DNA of 36,703 bases from positions 1 to 36,703 of the forward strand of contig PUMD01000073.1 in the NCBI GenBank assembly GCA_003551215.1, given 5' to 3'. This stretch comes from Clostridia bacterium (GTDB lineage Bacteria; Bacillota; Sulfobacillia; SLMV01). Below are positions 1-7,047 of this stretch, piece by piece (position 1 is the first letter of the stretch; every line of letters begins with the position of its first letter). The position numbers were made by a program, and so were the translations under genes. A model generated the notes under the pieces. It did no database searches and was not told the DNA's origin. It was given only the letters and a program-made list of their open reading frames with translations.

Positions 1-744
1 AATGCCCGCCAGGGCAAACTGAGGAACGCAGTCGATGGCCTCGTGCAGCGAATCGAAGGGGACCAAAAGGGACGCCAGTTCCCTGGGTTCGGGCAGCAGG
101 CGTACGGTCAGTTCGGTCACCACGCCCAGGGTTCCCTCGCTGCCTATGACCAGATGCATCAGGTTGTACCCGGAGGCGTTTTTCGCCACTTTCCCACCCA
201 GCTGCATGACTTCACCGTCAGCCAGAACCACTTCAAGGCCGCGGATGTGGTCGCGGGTCACTCCGTACTTGACCGCACGCATTCCGCCGGCGTTGGTATT
301 TACATTCCCCCCCAGGCTGGCGCTTTTTTCACCAGGGTCGGGAGCGTAAAACAGTCCCCTGCGGCTGAGTTCTTCCTGGAAGTTCAGCAGGACCATCCCG
401 GGCTGCACGCGAGCAACCATGTTGGTCTCATCTATTTCCACAAGCCGGTCCATACGGCTGGTGTCCAGCATTATACCTCCCCGCACTGCACAGGCCCCGC
501 CCATGAGCCCGGTGCCGGCCCCTCGCGGAGTAACCGGTATCCGCCGCTCATTGGCGTAAGCCAACAGACGGGAAACCTCCTCTGTACACGAGGGCATGAC
601 CACCGTCTCCGGCCAGGCCACCACCGGCGCCATCTCATCATGAGAGTACTCCTCGGGTATGTCATCTGATCCGAGGACGTGCTGTGCGCCCAGCAGGTCG
701 GTCATGAAGCCTATATCGTCAGCGGTTACCGTCTCATACTGCAT
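1..744 (-). CDS. glcD: FAD-linked 2-hydroxyacid dehydrogenase, GlcD/LctD type (3' end cut by window edge)
   Basis: The first 248 codons are visible. The protein would oxidise a 2-hydroxyacid such as lactate or glycolate using FAD. The FAD-binding PCMH/VAO fold is seen in PRGAGTGL (residues 73-80), GGNVNTNAGG (145-154) and VIGSEGTLGVVTE (199-211). The ATG at 744 follows an AAGGGGGAAG ribosome site and overlaps the end of the ETF alpha gene by 11 bp, so translation is probably coupled. Being the third gene after etfB and etfA makes it the likely dehydrogenase partner of that ETF, as in the lctBCD operon of Acetobacterium woodii. The substrate cannot be read from the sequence; lactate is the best guess from gene order, glycolate or another hydroxyacid is possible. 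The C-terminal substrate domain is outside the window. Confidence 0.92.
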   Translation of the reverse strand, partial: MQYETVTADDIGFMTDLLGAQHVLGSDDIPEEYSHDEMAPVVAWPETVVMPSCTEEVSRLLAYANERRIPVTPRGAGTGLMGGACAVRGGIMLDTSRMDRLVEIDETNMVARVQPGMVLLNFQEELSRRGLFYAPDPGEKSASLGGNVNTNAGGMRAVKYGVTRDHIRGLEVVLADGEVMQLGGKVAKNASGYNLMHLVIGSEGTLGVVTELTVRLLPEPRELASLLVPFDSLHEAIDCVPQFALAGI

Positions 745-1930
745 CGACGCTTCCCCCTTCCTGTACTGTCGACAGCAGGGCCGGAATCACCTCGTACAGG
801 TCACCTACTACCGCGTAATCTGCCACGTCAAATATCGGGGCCTTTTCATCGCGGTTTATGGCGAATATGATGTCGCTTTGCCGCATACCGGCCACGTGCT
901 GAATGGCCCCACTTATCCCGCAGGCTATGTACAGTCGGGCGCGCACCGTCCGGCCGCTCAGTCCCACCTGTCGGGTATTGGGGAGCCATCCGTTTTCGAC
1001 CAGCGGTCTGCTGCAGCCAACCATACCCCCAAGGACGTCGGCCAGTTTCTGAAGAAGCTGCAGGTCCTCGGGCTGACGAACGCCGCGCCCGGCAGCCACC
1101 ACAACGTCAGCGTCGGCTATGGTGCGACCACGCGGCGCGGATTTGACCTCCGATACCCTCACCGTTGGCCTATCGTCGGGGCAGAACTCTCCTGTATGCA
1201 CCGCTGCACCCTGCTTTTTTGGCCTCTTTTGTGCAGGCTCCATTACTCCGGGGCGAACGGTGGCCATCTGCGGCCTGGTTTCGGTGGCAATAGTGGCCAT
1301 AATGTCTCCCCCAAAGGCCGGACGCGTCTGCTTCAACTCGCCGGATGAAGTCATCTGCAGCGAGGTGCAGTCGGCAGTCAATCCTGTTCTCAGCCTAACC
1401 GCCAGACGGGGGGCCAGACTTCGCCCCTTTTCCGAGGCCGCCATGAGCACGGCATCCGGTCGCAGCCTTTGGACCGCATCCTGCAATGCCTTCGTATGCG
1501 GCAGGGGGCGGAAGGGCTGCAGTTGAGGATGGTCGTAGACCTGCACAGTGCTTACACCGTAGGCGAGCAGCCGCTTGGGCTCACAAGAAATCTCGTGCCC
1601 CACCACAACCACATGCACCTTACCTTCCGCCTGCTCGGCCAGCCTGAGCCCCTCGCCGAGCAGCTCCAGAGTAACTGGGGCAAATTCGCCGCCACCGCCA
1701 CGCAGCTCTGCTGCGACCATCACATCACCGCTGCCGGCCCCGGCAGCAGAATCCTCCCCGGGAAGACTGATGGCCTTTTGGGGGCACTCTTCTGAGCAGA
1801 CCGGACAGAGTCGGCAATCGTCGGTAAAATGTGGCCTCCCCTCTTTCATTTCTATGGCCCCGAAAGGACAGGCCTGCTTGCAAAGCTCGCATCCATCACA
1901 TTTTTCCGTATCCACGCGCAGAGCAGTCAC
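734..1930 (-). CDS. etfA: Electron transfer flavoprotein alpha subunit with N-terminal ferredoxin domain
   Basis: This 398-residue protein joins a small ferredoxin to an ETF alpha subunit. Residues 11-21 (CDGCELCKQAC) and 39-49 (CRLCPVCSEEC) give eight cysteines in two CxxCxxCxxxC motifs, enough for two [4Fe-4S] clusters. The C-terminal half carries the ETF-alpha FAD domain: SRPLVENGWLP, RQVGLSG, ACGISGAIQH and AINRDEKAPIF. ETF alpha with a fused ferredoxin is known from LctC-type complexes, where NAD+ is reduced by a hydroxyacid at the expense of reduced ferredoxin. The GTG at 1930 overlaps the etfB stop by 4 bp (GTGA), and an AAGGAG lies upstream. It is the middle gene of an etfB-etfA-glcD operon. 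The role is inferred from family and context; whether both clusters form is not known. Confidence 0.95.
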   Translation of the reverse strand: MTALRVDTEKCDGCELCKQACPFGAIEMKEGRPHFTDDCRLCPVCSEECPQKAISLPGEDSAAGAGSGDVMVAAELRGGGGEFAPVTLELLGEGLRLAEQAEGKVHVVVVGHEISCEPKRLLAYGVSTVQVYDHPQLQPFRPLPHTKALQDAVQRLRPDAVLMAASEKGRSLAPRLAVRLRTGLTADCTSLQMTSSGELKQTRPAFGGDIMATIATETRPQMATVRPGVMEPAQKRPKKQGAAVHTGEFCPDDRPTVRVSEVKSAPRGRTIADADVVVAAGRGVRQPEDLQLLQKLADVLGGMVGCSRPLVENGWLPNTRQVGLSGRTVRARLYIACGISGAIQHVAGMRQSDIIFAINRDEKAPIFDVADYAVVGDLYEVIPALLSTVQEGGSVDAV

Positions 1931-2727
1931 AGAAATCTCAGCTCCTTGAGTTTGGTCATCATACGCTCAGCCAGCTGCTGTCCGTCGCCCCGCCAGGTTT
2001 CACTCTCAGGCCGTGACGGCGGAGGGAATATCCGCTGCACCCGGGTAGCAGACCCCTCCAGGCCGAAAAACGGCCCCTCACCATCGGACACCGGCCTCAG
2101 ATTGTCAGCATCCCACACATCAACCTGCCAGTCGGCAGTTGCCAGTTTTCGGCGGAAAGAGGGCAGCCTGGGCTGGTTGGCAGACCGTGTAACCGATATC
2201 ACGCCGGGCAGAGGAACCTCTACAGTATGCTGGACCTCTCCCAGGCCCACCAGCACCCTTATCATCTCAGCTGCAACCGATCTGATTTCATCAACGTAGC
2301 AGACATGCGGTACCTGCAAAAACTCGGCGATCCCCGGTCCCACCTGTCCTGTGTCCCCGTCGGTGGTCTGAAGTCCGGTAATGACCAGATCGCAGGCGAT
2401 CTGGTTTATGGCGCAGGCCAGAGTGTAAGCGGTGGCGAGAGTATCTGCCCCGGCAAAACGGCGGTCCGATAGCAAAATACCCCGGTCCGCCCCCATCCAG
2501 AAGGCCTCCCTGACTGCACTTTCTGCCTGAGAGGGCCCCATGCTGAGCGCCGTTACCGTACCTCCCACCTCTTCCCGCAGCCTGAAAGCGGCTTCGAGGG
2601 CGTGCAGATCGTAGGGGTTCAACTGAGATTGAACGCCCTCCCGCAGCAGATTTCCGGTGTCGGGGTCTACTTCCACTTCCCCTGTCTGCGGTACCTGTTT
2701 GATGCAAACAACAAAATCTATGACCAT
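1927..2727 (-). CDS. etfB: Electron transfer flavoprotein beta subunit, bifurcating type
   Basis: ETF beta subunit of about 266 residues and first gene of the confurcating dehydrogenase operon. Motifs include DFVVCIKQVPQTGEV at the start, NPYDLHALEAA, the ADTLATAYTLA helix and TTDGDTGQVGP. The last resembles the DGDTAQVGP signature of bifurcating ETFs rather than the DDDxNQTGQM of ordinary respiratory ETFs, which supports a second FAD and an NAD(H) site in this subunit. Start: GTG (2730) and ATG (2727) are adjacent; ATG is preferred because it sits 7-8 nt after AGGAAAGG. It would form a heterodimer with EtfA and pass electrons to the GlcD-like partner. The 250 bp upstream hold an inverted repeat that may be an operator. 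Confidence 0.94.
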   Translation of the reverse strand: MVIDFVVCIKQVPQTGEVEVDPDTGNLLREGVQSQLNPYDLHALEAAFRLREEVGGTVTALSMGPSQAESAVREAFWMGADRGILLSDRRFAGADTLATAYTLACAINQIACDLVITGLQTTDGDTGQVGPGIAEFLQVPHVCYVDEIRSVAAEMIRVLVGLGEVQHTVEVPLPGVISVTRSANQPRLPSFRRKLATADWQVDVWDADNLRPVSDGEGPFFGLEGSATRVQRIFPPPSRPESETWRGDGQQLAERMMTKLKELRFL

Positions 2728-2796
2728 CACCTTCCTTTCCTGTCAGCCAGCTTATAACCGGCAGTCACATTCTTGAAATCAAATCCGCAGGCACAA

Positions 2797-2815
2797 TAAA
2801 CAGCATTGCTGTTTA
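2797..2815. promoter_or_regulatory. Perfect 8-bp inverted repeat between the divergent etfB and methyltransferase genes
   Basis: TAAACAGC, three bases, GCTGTTTA: a 19-bp perfect dyad. It lies about 70 bp upstream of the etfB start and 160 bp upstream of the methyltransferase start, a usual place for a regulator of a catabolic operon. A weak minus-strand promoter (TTGATT at 2782-2777, TTATAA at 2757-2752, spacer 19) lies between it and etfB. No regulator gene is in the window. Protein binding is an inference from symmetry and position only. Confidence 0.35.
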
Positions 2816-2958
2816 CTTCTCACCCGCCTGCCAGATTCCTGCCCGGGACTTCCACGGACCCGTGTGAGCCGCAGCCCCGCAGCCGAGCCACCTTGATCCT
2901 CTACGGCACGGCGAGTATCATCGATGCAGATTACACGACCATAACAGGACAACAACCC

Positions 2959-2973
2959 GACAGGGGGCCTGTC
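2959..2973 (+). promoter_or_regulatory. Small hairpin enclosing the methyltransferase ribosome binding site
   Basis: GACAGG, GGG, CCTGTC forms a 6-bp stem with a 3-nt loop. It contains the only Shine-Dalgarno-like run (AGGGGG, 2962-2967) before the ATG at 2978. If folded in mRNA it would hide the ribosome site. This may be chance, as the stem is short. Confidence 0.3.
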
Positions 2974-2977
2974 AAAA

Positions 2978-3697
2978 ATGCAGCACCAATCATCGGGGGT
3001 TTCTCCGGAGGAGTATTTCTCCAGGACCGCTGACGACTATGATCAATGGTACAATACAAAGGTGGGCTGCTTCATCGACTGGCTGGAAACCGAGCTGGCC
3101 TTTCGAATGCTGCCGCCGCAGGGCGGCTGGCGGGTGCTGGACGCTGGATGCGGTACGGGGAATTTCACTTTCAAACTGGCCAGATATGGCTGCAGCGTAA
3201 CCGGGGTGGATATCTCGCCTGATATGCTGCAGCGGGCGCAGCAGAAGCTGCGCAGCCTGGGTCCGGAGGGATCCCCTGTCGAATTCCGCCAGATGGACAT
3301 AAACCGGCTGGCGTTTTGCGACGCTGCTTTCGACGCAGTTTACAGCATGTCTGCCTTCGAGTTTATAGACGACCGCAGGCGGGCTTTTGACGAGCTGTGG
3401 CGGGTGGTGAAACCGGGTGGAAAGATTCTCATAGGCACCATCGCTGCCAACAGCAGCTGGGGGCGAGCCTACAGAAGGAAGGCCGAATCGGACCCCGAAT
3501 CGGTATTTAACTACGCCTGTTTTGCCAGCCGCGAGGACTACGAAAACATATACCCACGACACGTGGTGGACAGCGACGAGTGCTTGTTCATACCGGCCGA
3601 TGCACCACCCGGCGAATTTAACCGGGCCCGGGAAAAGGAATACTCCGACTCAACCACCGGGGGATTTTTCTGCGTGCTGTGGGAAAAACCCGCTTAG
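2978..3697 (+). CDS. Class I SAM-dependent methyltransferase
   Basis: A 239-residue Rossmann-fold methyltransferase. Motif I VLDAGCGTG is at residues 53-61, the acidic SAM-ribose residue is in GVDIS (77-81), and a post-motif region reads FDAVYSMSAFEFIDD. The overall shape resembles UbiE/type-11 methyltransferases. The substrate cannot be told; a small molecule is more likely than nucleic acid because no target-recognition or RNA-binding domain is visible. The ATG at 2978 has AGGGGG 10 nt upstream, and that ribosome site lies inside a small inverted repeat (2959-2973). The gene is divergent from etfB and 88 bp upstream of thiN on the same strand. It may be co-transcribed with thiN, but no functional link is evident. 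Confidence 0.85.
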   Translation: MQHQSSGVSPEEYFSRTADDYDQWYNTKVGCFIDWLETELAFRMLPPQGGWRVLDAGCGTGNFTFKLARYGCSVTGVDISPDMLQRAQQKLRSLGPEGSPVEFRQMDINRLAFCDAAFDAVYSMSAFEFIDDRRRAFDELWRVVKPGGKILIGTIAANSSWGRAYRRKAESDPESVFNYACFASREDYENIYPRHVVDSDECLFIPADAPPGEFNRAREKEYSDSTTGGFFCVLWEKPA

Positions 3698-3745
3698 CAT
3701 GGTGTGCATGCCGGAGCAATATACCCCGAGAGGAGGCCGCCGCAG

Positions 3746-3763
3746 ATGACTCGGGCGCAGTAA
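3746..3763 (+). CDS. Possible 5-residue leader ORF (MTRAQ) upstream of thiN
   Basis: The strongest ribosome site between the methyltransferase and thiN, GAGAGGAGG (ending near 3736), is placed 9 nt before ATG ACT CGG GCG CAG TAA rather than before thiN. thiN itself, 22 bp further on, has only a weak GGAG 15 nt upstream. The tiny ORF may load ribosomes for re-initiation at thiN, or be a decayed start. The peptide has no recognisable features. Confidence 0.3.
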   Translation: MTRAQ

Positions 3764-3785
3764 GCCGGAGCCAGCGGCGCTCAGG

Positions 3786-4457
3786 ATGAACAGAGCAATA
3801 ATCGTGGCCGCGGGGGGTGACCTGCCCCCTGACAGCGATCATCACCGGTACATAACCGACCTGCTCCGCCCCGATGACCTGCTTGTTGCAGTCAACGGAG
3901 GCAGCAGCATCCTGCAGCATCTCGGCATTGCTCCCCAGCTGCTCATAGGTGACCTCGACTCCCTTGCCGATGAAGACAGTATGTTCAGCCAGGACGATTC
4001 ATCACCGCGGATCATAACCTTCCCCCGCGACAAGGACATGACTGACACCGAGCTGGCGGTCCGGCATCTTTTGCAAGGTGAATCTCCTGCAGGCGAGATC
4101 ATAATTTGCGGAGCCTTCGGTGGCAGGGTGGATCACGAGCTGGCTTTGATATTGTATGCAGCATCTGTATCTGAGCAGGTCAGCATTACCCTGACAGACG
4201 GAAGGCAGAGGGCCTTCTGCATAGATAAACGGGCCACCGTTGAGGGGCGTTGTGGTCAGACCGCCTCCTTTGTACCCCTTACTCCCGAGGTAACTGGAAT
4301 ACACCTCACCGGGTTTGCCTATCCCCTGGCTGGAGACACCCTGAGCTGGAGGCAGACGCTGGGGGTCAGCAATGTACTGACAGACCCCCCTGGTCTGGTA
4401 GAAATTCGTGGAGTCGGTAAGCTTTTCGCTATTGTCCACACCGGTGAAGTGGATTAG
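3786..4457 (+). CDS. thiN: Thiamine pyrophosphokinase
   Basis: Cytosolic enzyme that transfers pyrophosphate from ATP to thiamine, giving the cofactor TPP. The 223-residue length is usual. Family signatures are all present: VNGG (36-39), IGDLDS (54-59) with the Mg-binding acids, KDMTDTE (83-89) and GGRVDH (112-117). The C-terminal thiamine-binding beta domain follows. The ATG at 3786 has a weak ribosome site, and the strong one belongs to a preceding mini-ORF. In Bacillus thiN lies near rpe/rsgA; here it stands next to a methyltransferase instead. Its 3' end overlaps the convergent PHP gene by 29 bp, so no terminator fits between them. Confidence 0.93.
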   Translation: MNRAIIVAAGGDLPPDSDHHRYITDLLRPDDLLVAVNGGSSILQHLGIAPQLLIGDLDSLADEDSMFSQDDSSPRIITFPRDKDMTDTELAVRHLLQGESPAGEIIICGAFGGRVDHELALILYAASVSEQVSITLTDGRQRAFCIDKRATVEGRCGQTASFVPLTPEVTGIHLTGFAYPLAGDTLSWRQTLGVSNVLTDPPGLVEIRGVGKLFAIVHTGEVD

Positions 4458-5280
4458 CACTGGGGCTGCGCTCAGAGAACCATGCCTGCTTGAAACCGCA
4501 GAATCTCTCGGCTTTCTCCGCCAACCGCTGCAGCCCGTATCCGAGTGAATCGGGAGTATGGCTGTCTGAACCCAGGGTAACCAGTCGCCCGCCCAGGCGG
4601 TGATACTCGCGCAGGATCTCCCCGCAGGGATAGATCTCCCCTGCGGGCTGCCGCAGACCGGAGGCGTTCATCTCCAGCACCACCTCATTTTTCAGCATAT
4701 CCGTCAGCAGGGAACAGACCTCACTCCAGCAGGGTGAATCAGGGGTCAGGTGTCCCGCAAGCCAGTCACCGCTTGCGGAGAAATGCCTTCCGTGCCGTTT
4801 CGGAGTATCCAGGTGGGCCAGGGCATCAATGGGCGTCGCTGACACCATCTGGCGCATGGCCTCAACATATCTTCTGCTGAACTGGCTTGCGGTAATCCCC
4901 TGCCGGGCCGCGCGACGACAGCTATCCGAATAGGAGTAGTTGACGCCATCCACCACGTGCACACCACCCAGCACGTAATCGAAGGGATACTCAGCGATGT
5001 ACTGTCTGATATCAGCTTCTCGCCCTGAGCAGTATCCAACCTCGACGCCGAAAGTCACCTGCAGCCTGTCTGAGAAGCTCTCGGCCAGCTGCTGCACCCG
5101 CCCTTGCATATCCTCAATTTCAAAGCTGGCGGGAATGTGTCCTCCCGGGGCGAACTCGGCGTGATCGGTGAAGCATATACCTTTCAGGCCCAGCCTGACG
5201 GCGCGCCTGCACAGCACCTCTGGTGAACTTTCGCTGTCGTGTGACAGTTTGGTGTGCACGTGGCTGTCGAATAATCGAAC
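4429..5280 (-). CDS. PHP-family phosphoesterase, histidinol-phosphatase-like; start codon abnormal
   Basis: A PHP-domain metal hydrolase of about 283 residues, related to HisK-type histidinol phosphatases. Metal-binding motifs seen are DSHVHT at the N-terminus, ICFTDHAEF, FGVEVGY, GGVHVVDG, LAHLD and SDSHTPD near the C-terminus. The first canonical start in frame is GTG at 5259, but this GTG encodes the residue between the two histidines of DSHVHT, so using it deletes a metal ligand. Upstream, a good GGGGAGG (5295-5289) sits 8 nt before a GTT codon at 5280, giving the sequence xRLFDSHVHTKLSHDS expected for the family. I therefore place the start at 5280. Either GTT is a mutated or misread GTG, or a rare initiation codon is used. 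Last gene of the glycine operon; no his genes are nearby, so the substrate is open. Confidence 0.8.
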   Translation of the reverse strand, partial: VRLFDSHVHTKLSHDSESSPEVLCRRAVRLGLKGICFTDHAEFAPGGHIPASFEIEDMQGRVQQLAESFSDRLQVTFGVEVGYCSGREADIRQYIAEYPFDYVLGGVHVVDGVNYSYSDSCRRAARQGITASQFSRRYVEAMRQMVSATPIDALAHLDTPKRHGRHFSASGDWLAGHLTPDSPCWSEVCSLLTDMLKNEVVLEMNASGLRQPAGEIYPCGEILREYHRLGGRLVTLGSDSHTPDSLGYGLQRLAEKAERFCGFKQAWFSERSPSANPLHRCGQ

Positions 5281-5327
5281 GCCGGTAACCTCCCCGATGG
5301 ACTTCTGCAGCCGTAGATAGGATCCAG

Positions 5328-5888
5328 TCAGCTTACCCTTTCCACATACTCTCCGTTACGCGTATCAACTCTGACCACGTCGCCCTCATTTATAAACAGC
5401 GGCACCTGAACTTCCGCTCCGGTCTCCAGGACGGCCGGTTTGGATCCCCCGCTTACCGTGTTTCCCCGCAGTCCTGGGGTGGTGTCGGTGACCTGGAGAT
5501 CGACGGTGGTGGGCAGGTCAACTCCTATCAACTGCCCCTCACACCGCAGAATCTGCACTTCGAGATTTTCCTTGAGGTAGTCTACGGCATCTTCCAGCTG
5601 TTCGAGGCGAAGGGGGGTCTGTTCGTAGGTCTTATTGTCCATGAAATAAAACAGATCGCCGTCGCGGTAAAGGTACTGCATGCTCTTTTTCTCCAGGTGG
5701 GCAGTGGGAATCTTCTCCCCCGCCCGCAGCCTCTGCTGCACGGTGGCGCCAGTTATAAGATTCTTGAGTCTGGCCTGAACATAGGCAGGACCCTTGCCCG
5801 GCTTTACGTGTTCGGTATCCAGAACCTGATGTATCTGACCGTTGATTTTTACCGTCAATCCCGGCCGCAGATCGTTGGTTGAGATCAT
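5328..5888 (-). CDS. efp: Translation elongation factor P
   Basis: EF-P binds ribosomes stalled at polyproline and promotes peptide bond formation. The protein is 186 residues, the normal length, beginning MISTNDLRPG. The conserved loop HVKPGKGPAYV puts the modifiable lysine at position 32. The OB-fold domains end with the usual signature region around TTPGLRGNTVSGGSKPA. The ATG at 5888 overlaps the stop of the upstream Xaa-Pro peptidase (ATGA, 4 bp). An open frame extends further upstream, but homology and the overlap support this start. The pairing of a proline peptidase gene with efp is common in Bacillota. Which modification K32 carries cannot be told from here. Confidence 0.97.
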   Translation of the reverse strand: MISTNDLRPGLTVKINGQIHQVLDTEHVKPGKGPAYVQARLKNLITGATVQQRLRAGEKIPTAHLEKKSMQYLYRDGDLFYFMDNKTYEQTPLRLEQLEDAVDYLKENLEVQILRCEGQLIGVDLPTTVDLQVTDTTPGLRGNTVSGGSKPAVLETGAEVQVPLFINEGDVVRVDTRNGEYVERVS

Positions 5889-6961
5889 CCCTTTTGCACC
5901 ACCAGATCTTTGGTAGGCGAGGTGAGAACTTCTGCTCCATCTTCGGTTACCATGACCAGGTCCTCGATCCTTACACCGCCCCACCCGGAAATGTAGATTC
6001 CCGGTTCAACGGTAACTACCATGCCCGGCGCAAGCTCGGTGTCGCCGTTTTGCTGGCTGAGGCGGGGCCCTTCATGCACCGCCAGACCCACGCCGTGTCC
6101 GAGACCGTGGCCGAAATTGTCACCGTAGCCTGCCTCGGCTATGATGTCGCGGGCTACCCGATCCACTTCCTCGCCAGTACGACCAGGCTCAATGAACTCA
6201 ACAGCTGCCTTCTGCGCCCGCAGCACCGTATCGTAGACCTCCCGCTGCTTTTCCGTGGGCTCACCGGTTATTACGGTGCGGGTGGCATCTGAACAGTATC
6301 CACAGTAGGCGGCACCGTAATCGAAGGTTACGAACTCCCCTTCACCTATGACCTTTTCAGAAGCCCGACCATGCGGCAAAGATGAACGAACTCCAGAAGC
6401 CACGATCAGCCCAAAGGCCAGCTCCTCTGCTCCGAGGCGGCGCATGCAGAACTCCAGGTCAAGTGCGACCTCGCTTTCGGTGCGACCGGGACGGACCGAA
6501 GGCAGAATCTCCTCAAAAGCCTCGTCGGCTATCTGCGCAGCCTCACGGATGATCTGCACTTCTTCGTCATCCTTTACCTGCCGCAGTTTCTCGATGATTC
6601 CGCTGGTGGGGGCCCACTCGATGTCCCCGAGCTCATCGCAAAGATTGGAATAGGTACGATAAGTGACATCATCGGCTTCAAAGCCCACCTGGTCGACCTC
6701 GAGGTCCTCCAGCAGCTGAGATAGACCCTCCTGCAGTCCCTTTTTGTAAGTTATCACCTGGTAGTCGGGAGCCTGCTGGGTGGCCTGATCAGTATAACGG
6801 AAATCCGTCAGGAGATACGCTTCCTCATAAGTCACCACACAGGTTCCGGCAGAACCGCTGAAACCCGACAGGTAGCGGCGGTTGTTAGCGTCAGTCACCA
6901 TCAGGGCCGGCAGCTGGTCTGCTTTGAGCTTTCGCACCAGTCTTTGAGTTCTATCGTTCAC
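5885..6961 (-). CDS. Xaa-Pro aminopeptidase/dipeptidase, M24 family
   Basis: A 358-residue cytosolic metallopeptidase that removes the N-terminal residue before proline. It has the creatinase N-domain (NDRTQRLVRKL, YLSGFSGSAG) and the pita-bread M24 domain. The five dinuclear-metal ligands are visible: FDYG and CSDATRT aspartates, the histidine in GHGLGHGVGL, and the glutamates of TVEPGIYI and VRIEDLV. The start is GTG 6961, 8 nt after GAGGAGG; frames extending to 7084 would run into glyA and lack a ribosome site. It precedes efp with a 4-bp overlap and follows glyA, so it belongs to the same long transcript. It may recycle proline peptides. PepQ and PepP cannot be separated with confidence. 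Confidence 0.93.
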   Translation of the reverse strand: MNDRTQRLVRKLKADQLPALMVTDANNRRYLSGFSGSAGTCVVTYEEAYLLTDFRYTDQATQQAPDYQVITYKKGLQEGLSQLLEDLEVDQVGFEADDVTYRTYSNLCDELGDIEWAPTSGIIEKLRQVKDDEEVQIIREAAQIADEAFEEILPSVRPGRTESEVALDLEFCMRRLGAEELAFGLIVASGVRSSLPHGRASEKVIGEGEFVTFDYGAAYCGYCSDATRTVITGEPTEKQREVYDTVLRAQKAAVEFIEPGRTGEEVDRVARDIIAEAGYGDNFGHGLGHGVGLAVHEGPRLSQQNGDTELAPGMVVTVEPGIYISGWGGVRIEDLVMVTEDGAEVLTSPTKDLVVQKG

Positions 6962-7047
6962 AAATATGACCTCCTCAGGCTCGATTTCCGGCTCCCCCCG
7001 GGCCACCGGACAGTGATGCGGCGGCCCGGGGCGGAATACGAACGCTT

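Noticed and set aside
43..669. 208-codon plus-strand open frame near the left edge
   Set aside because: It is antisense to the GlcD-like gene, whose minus-strand frame shows clear FAD-binding motifs through the same bases.
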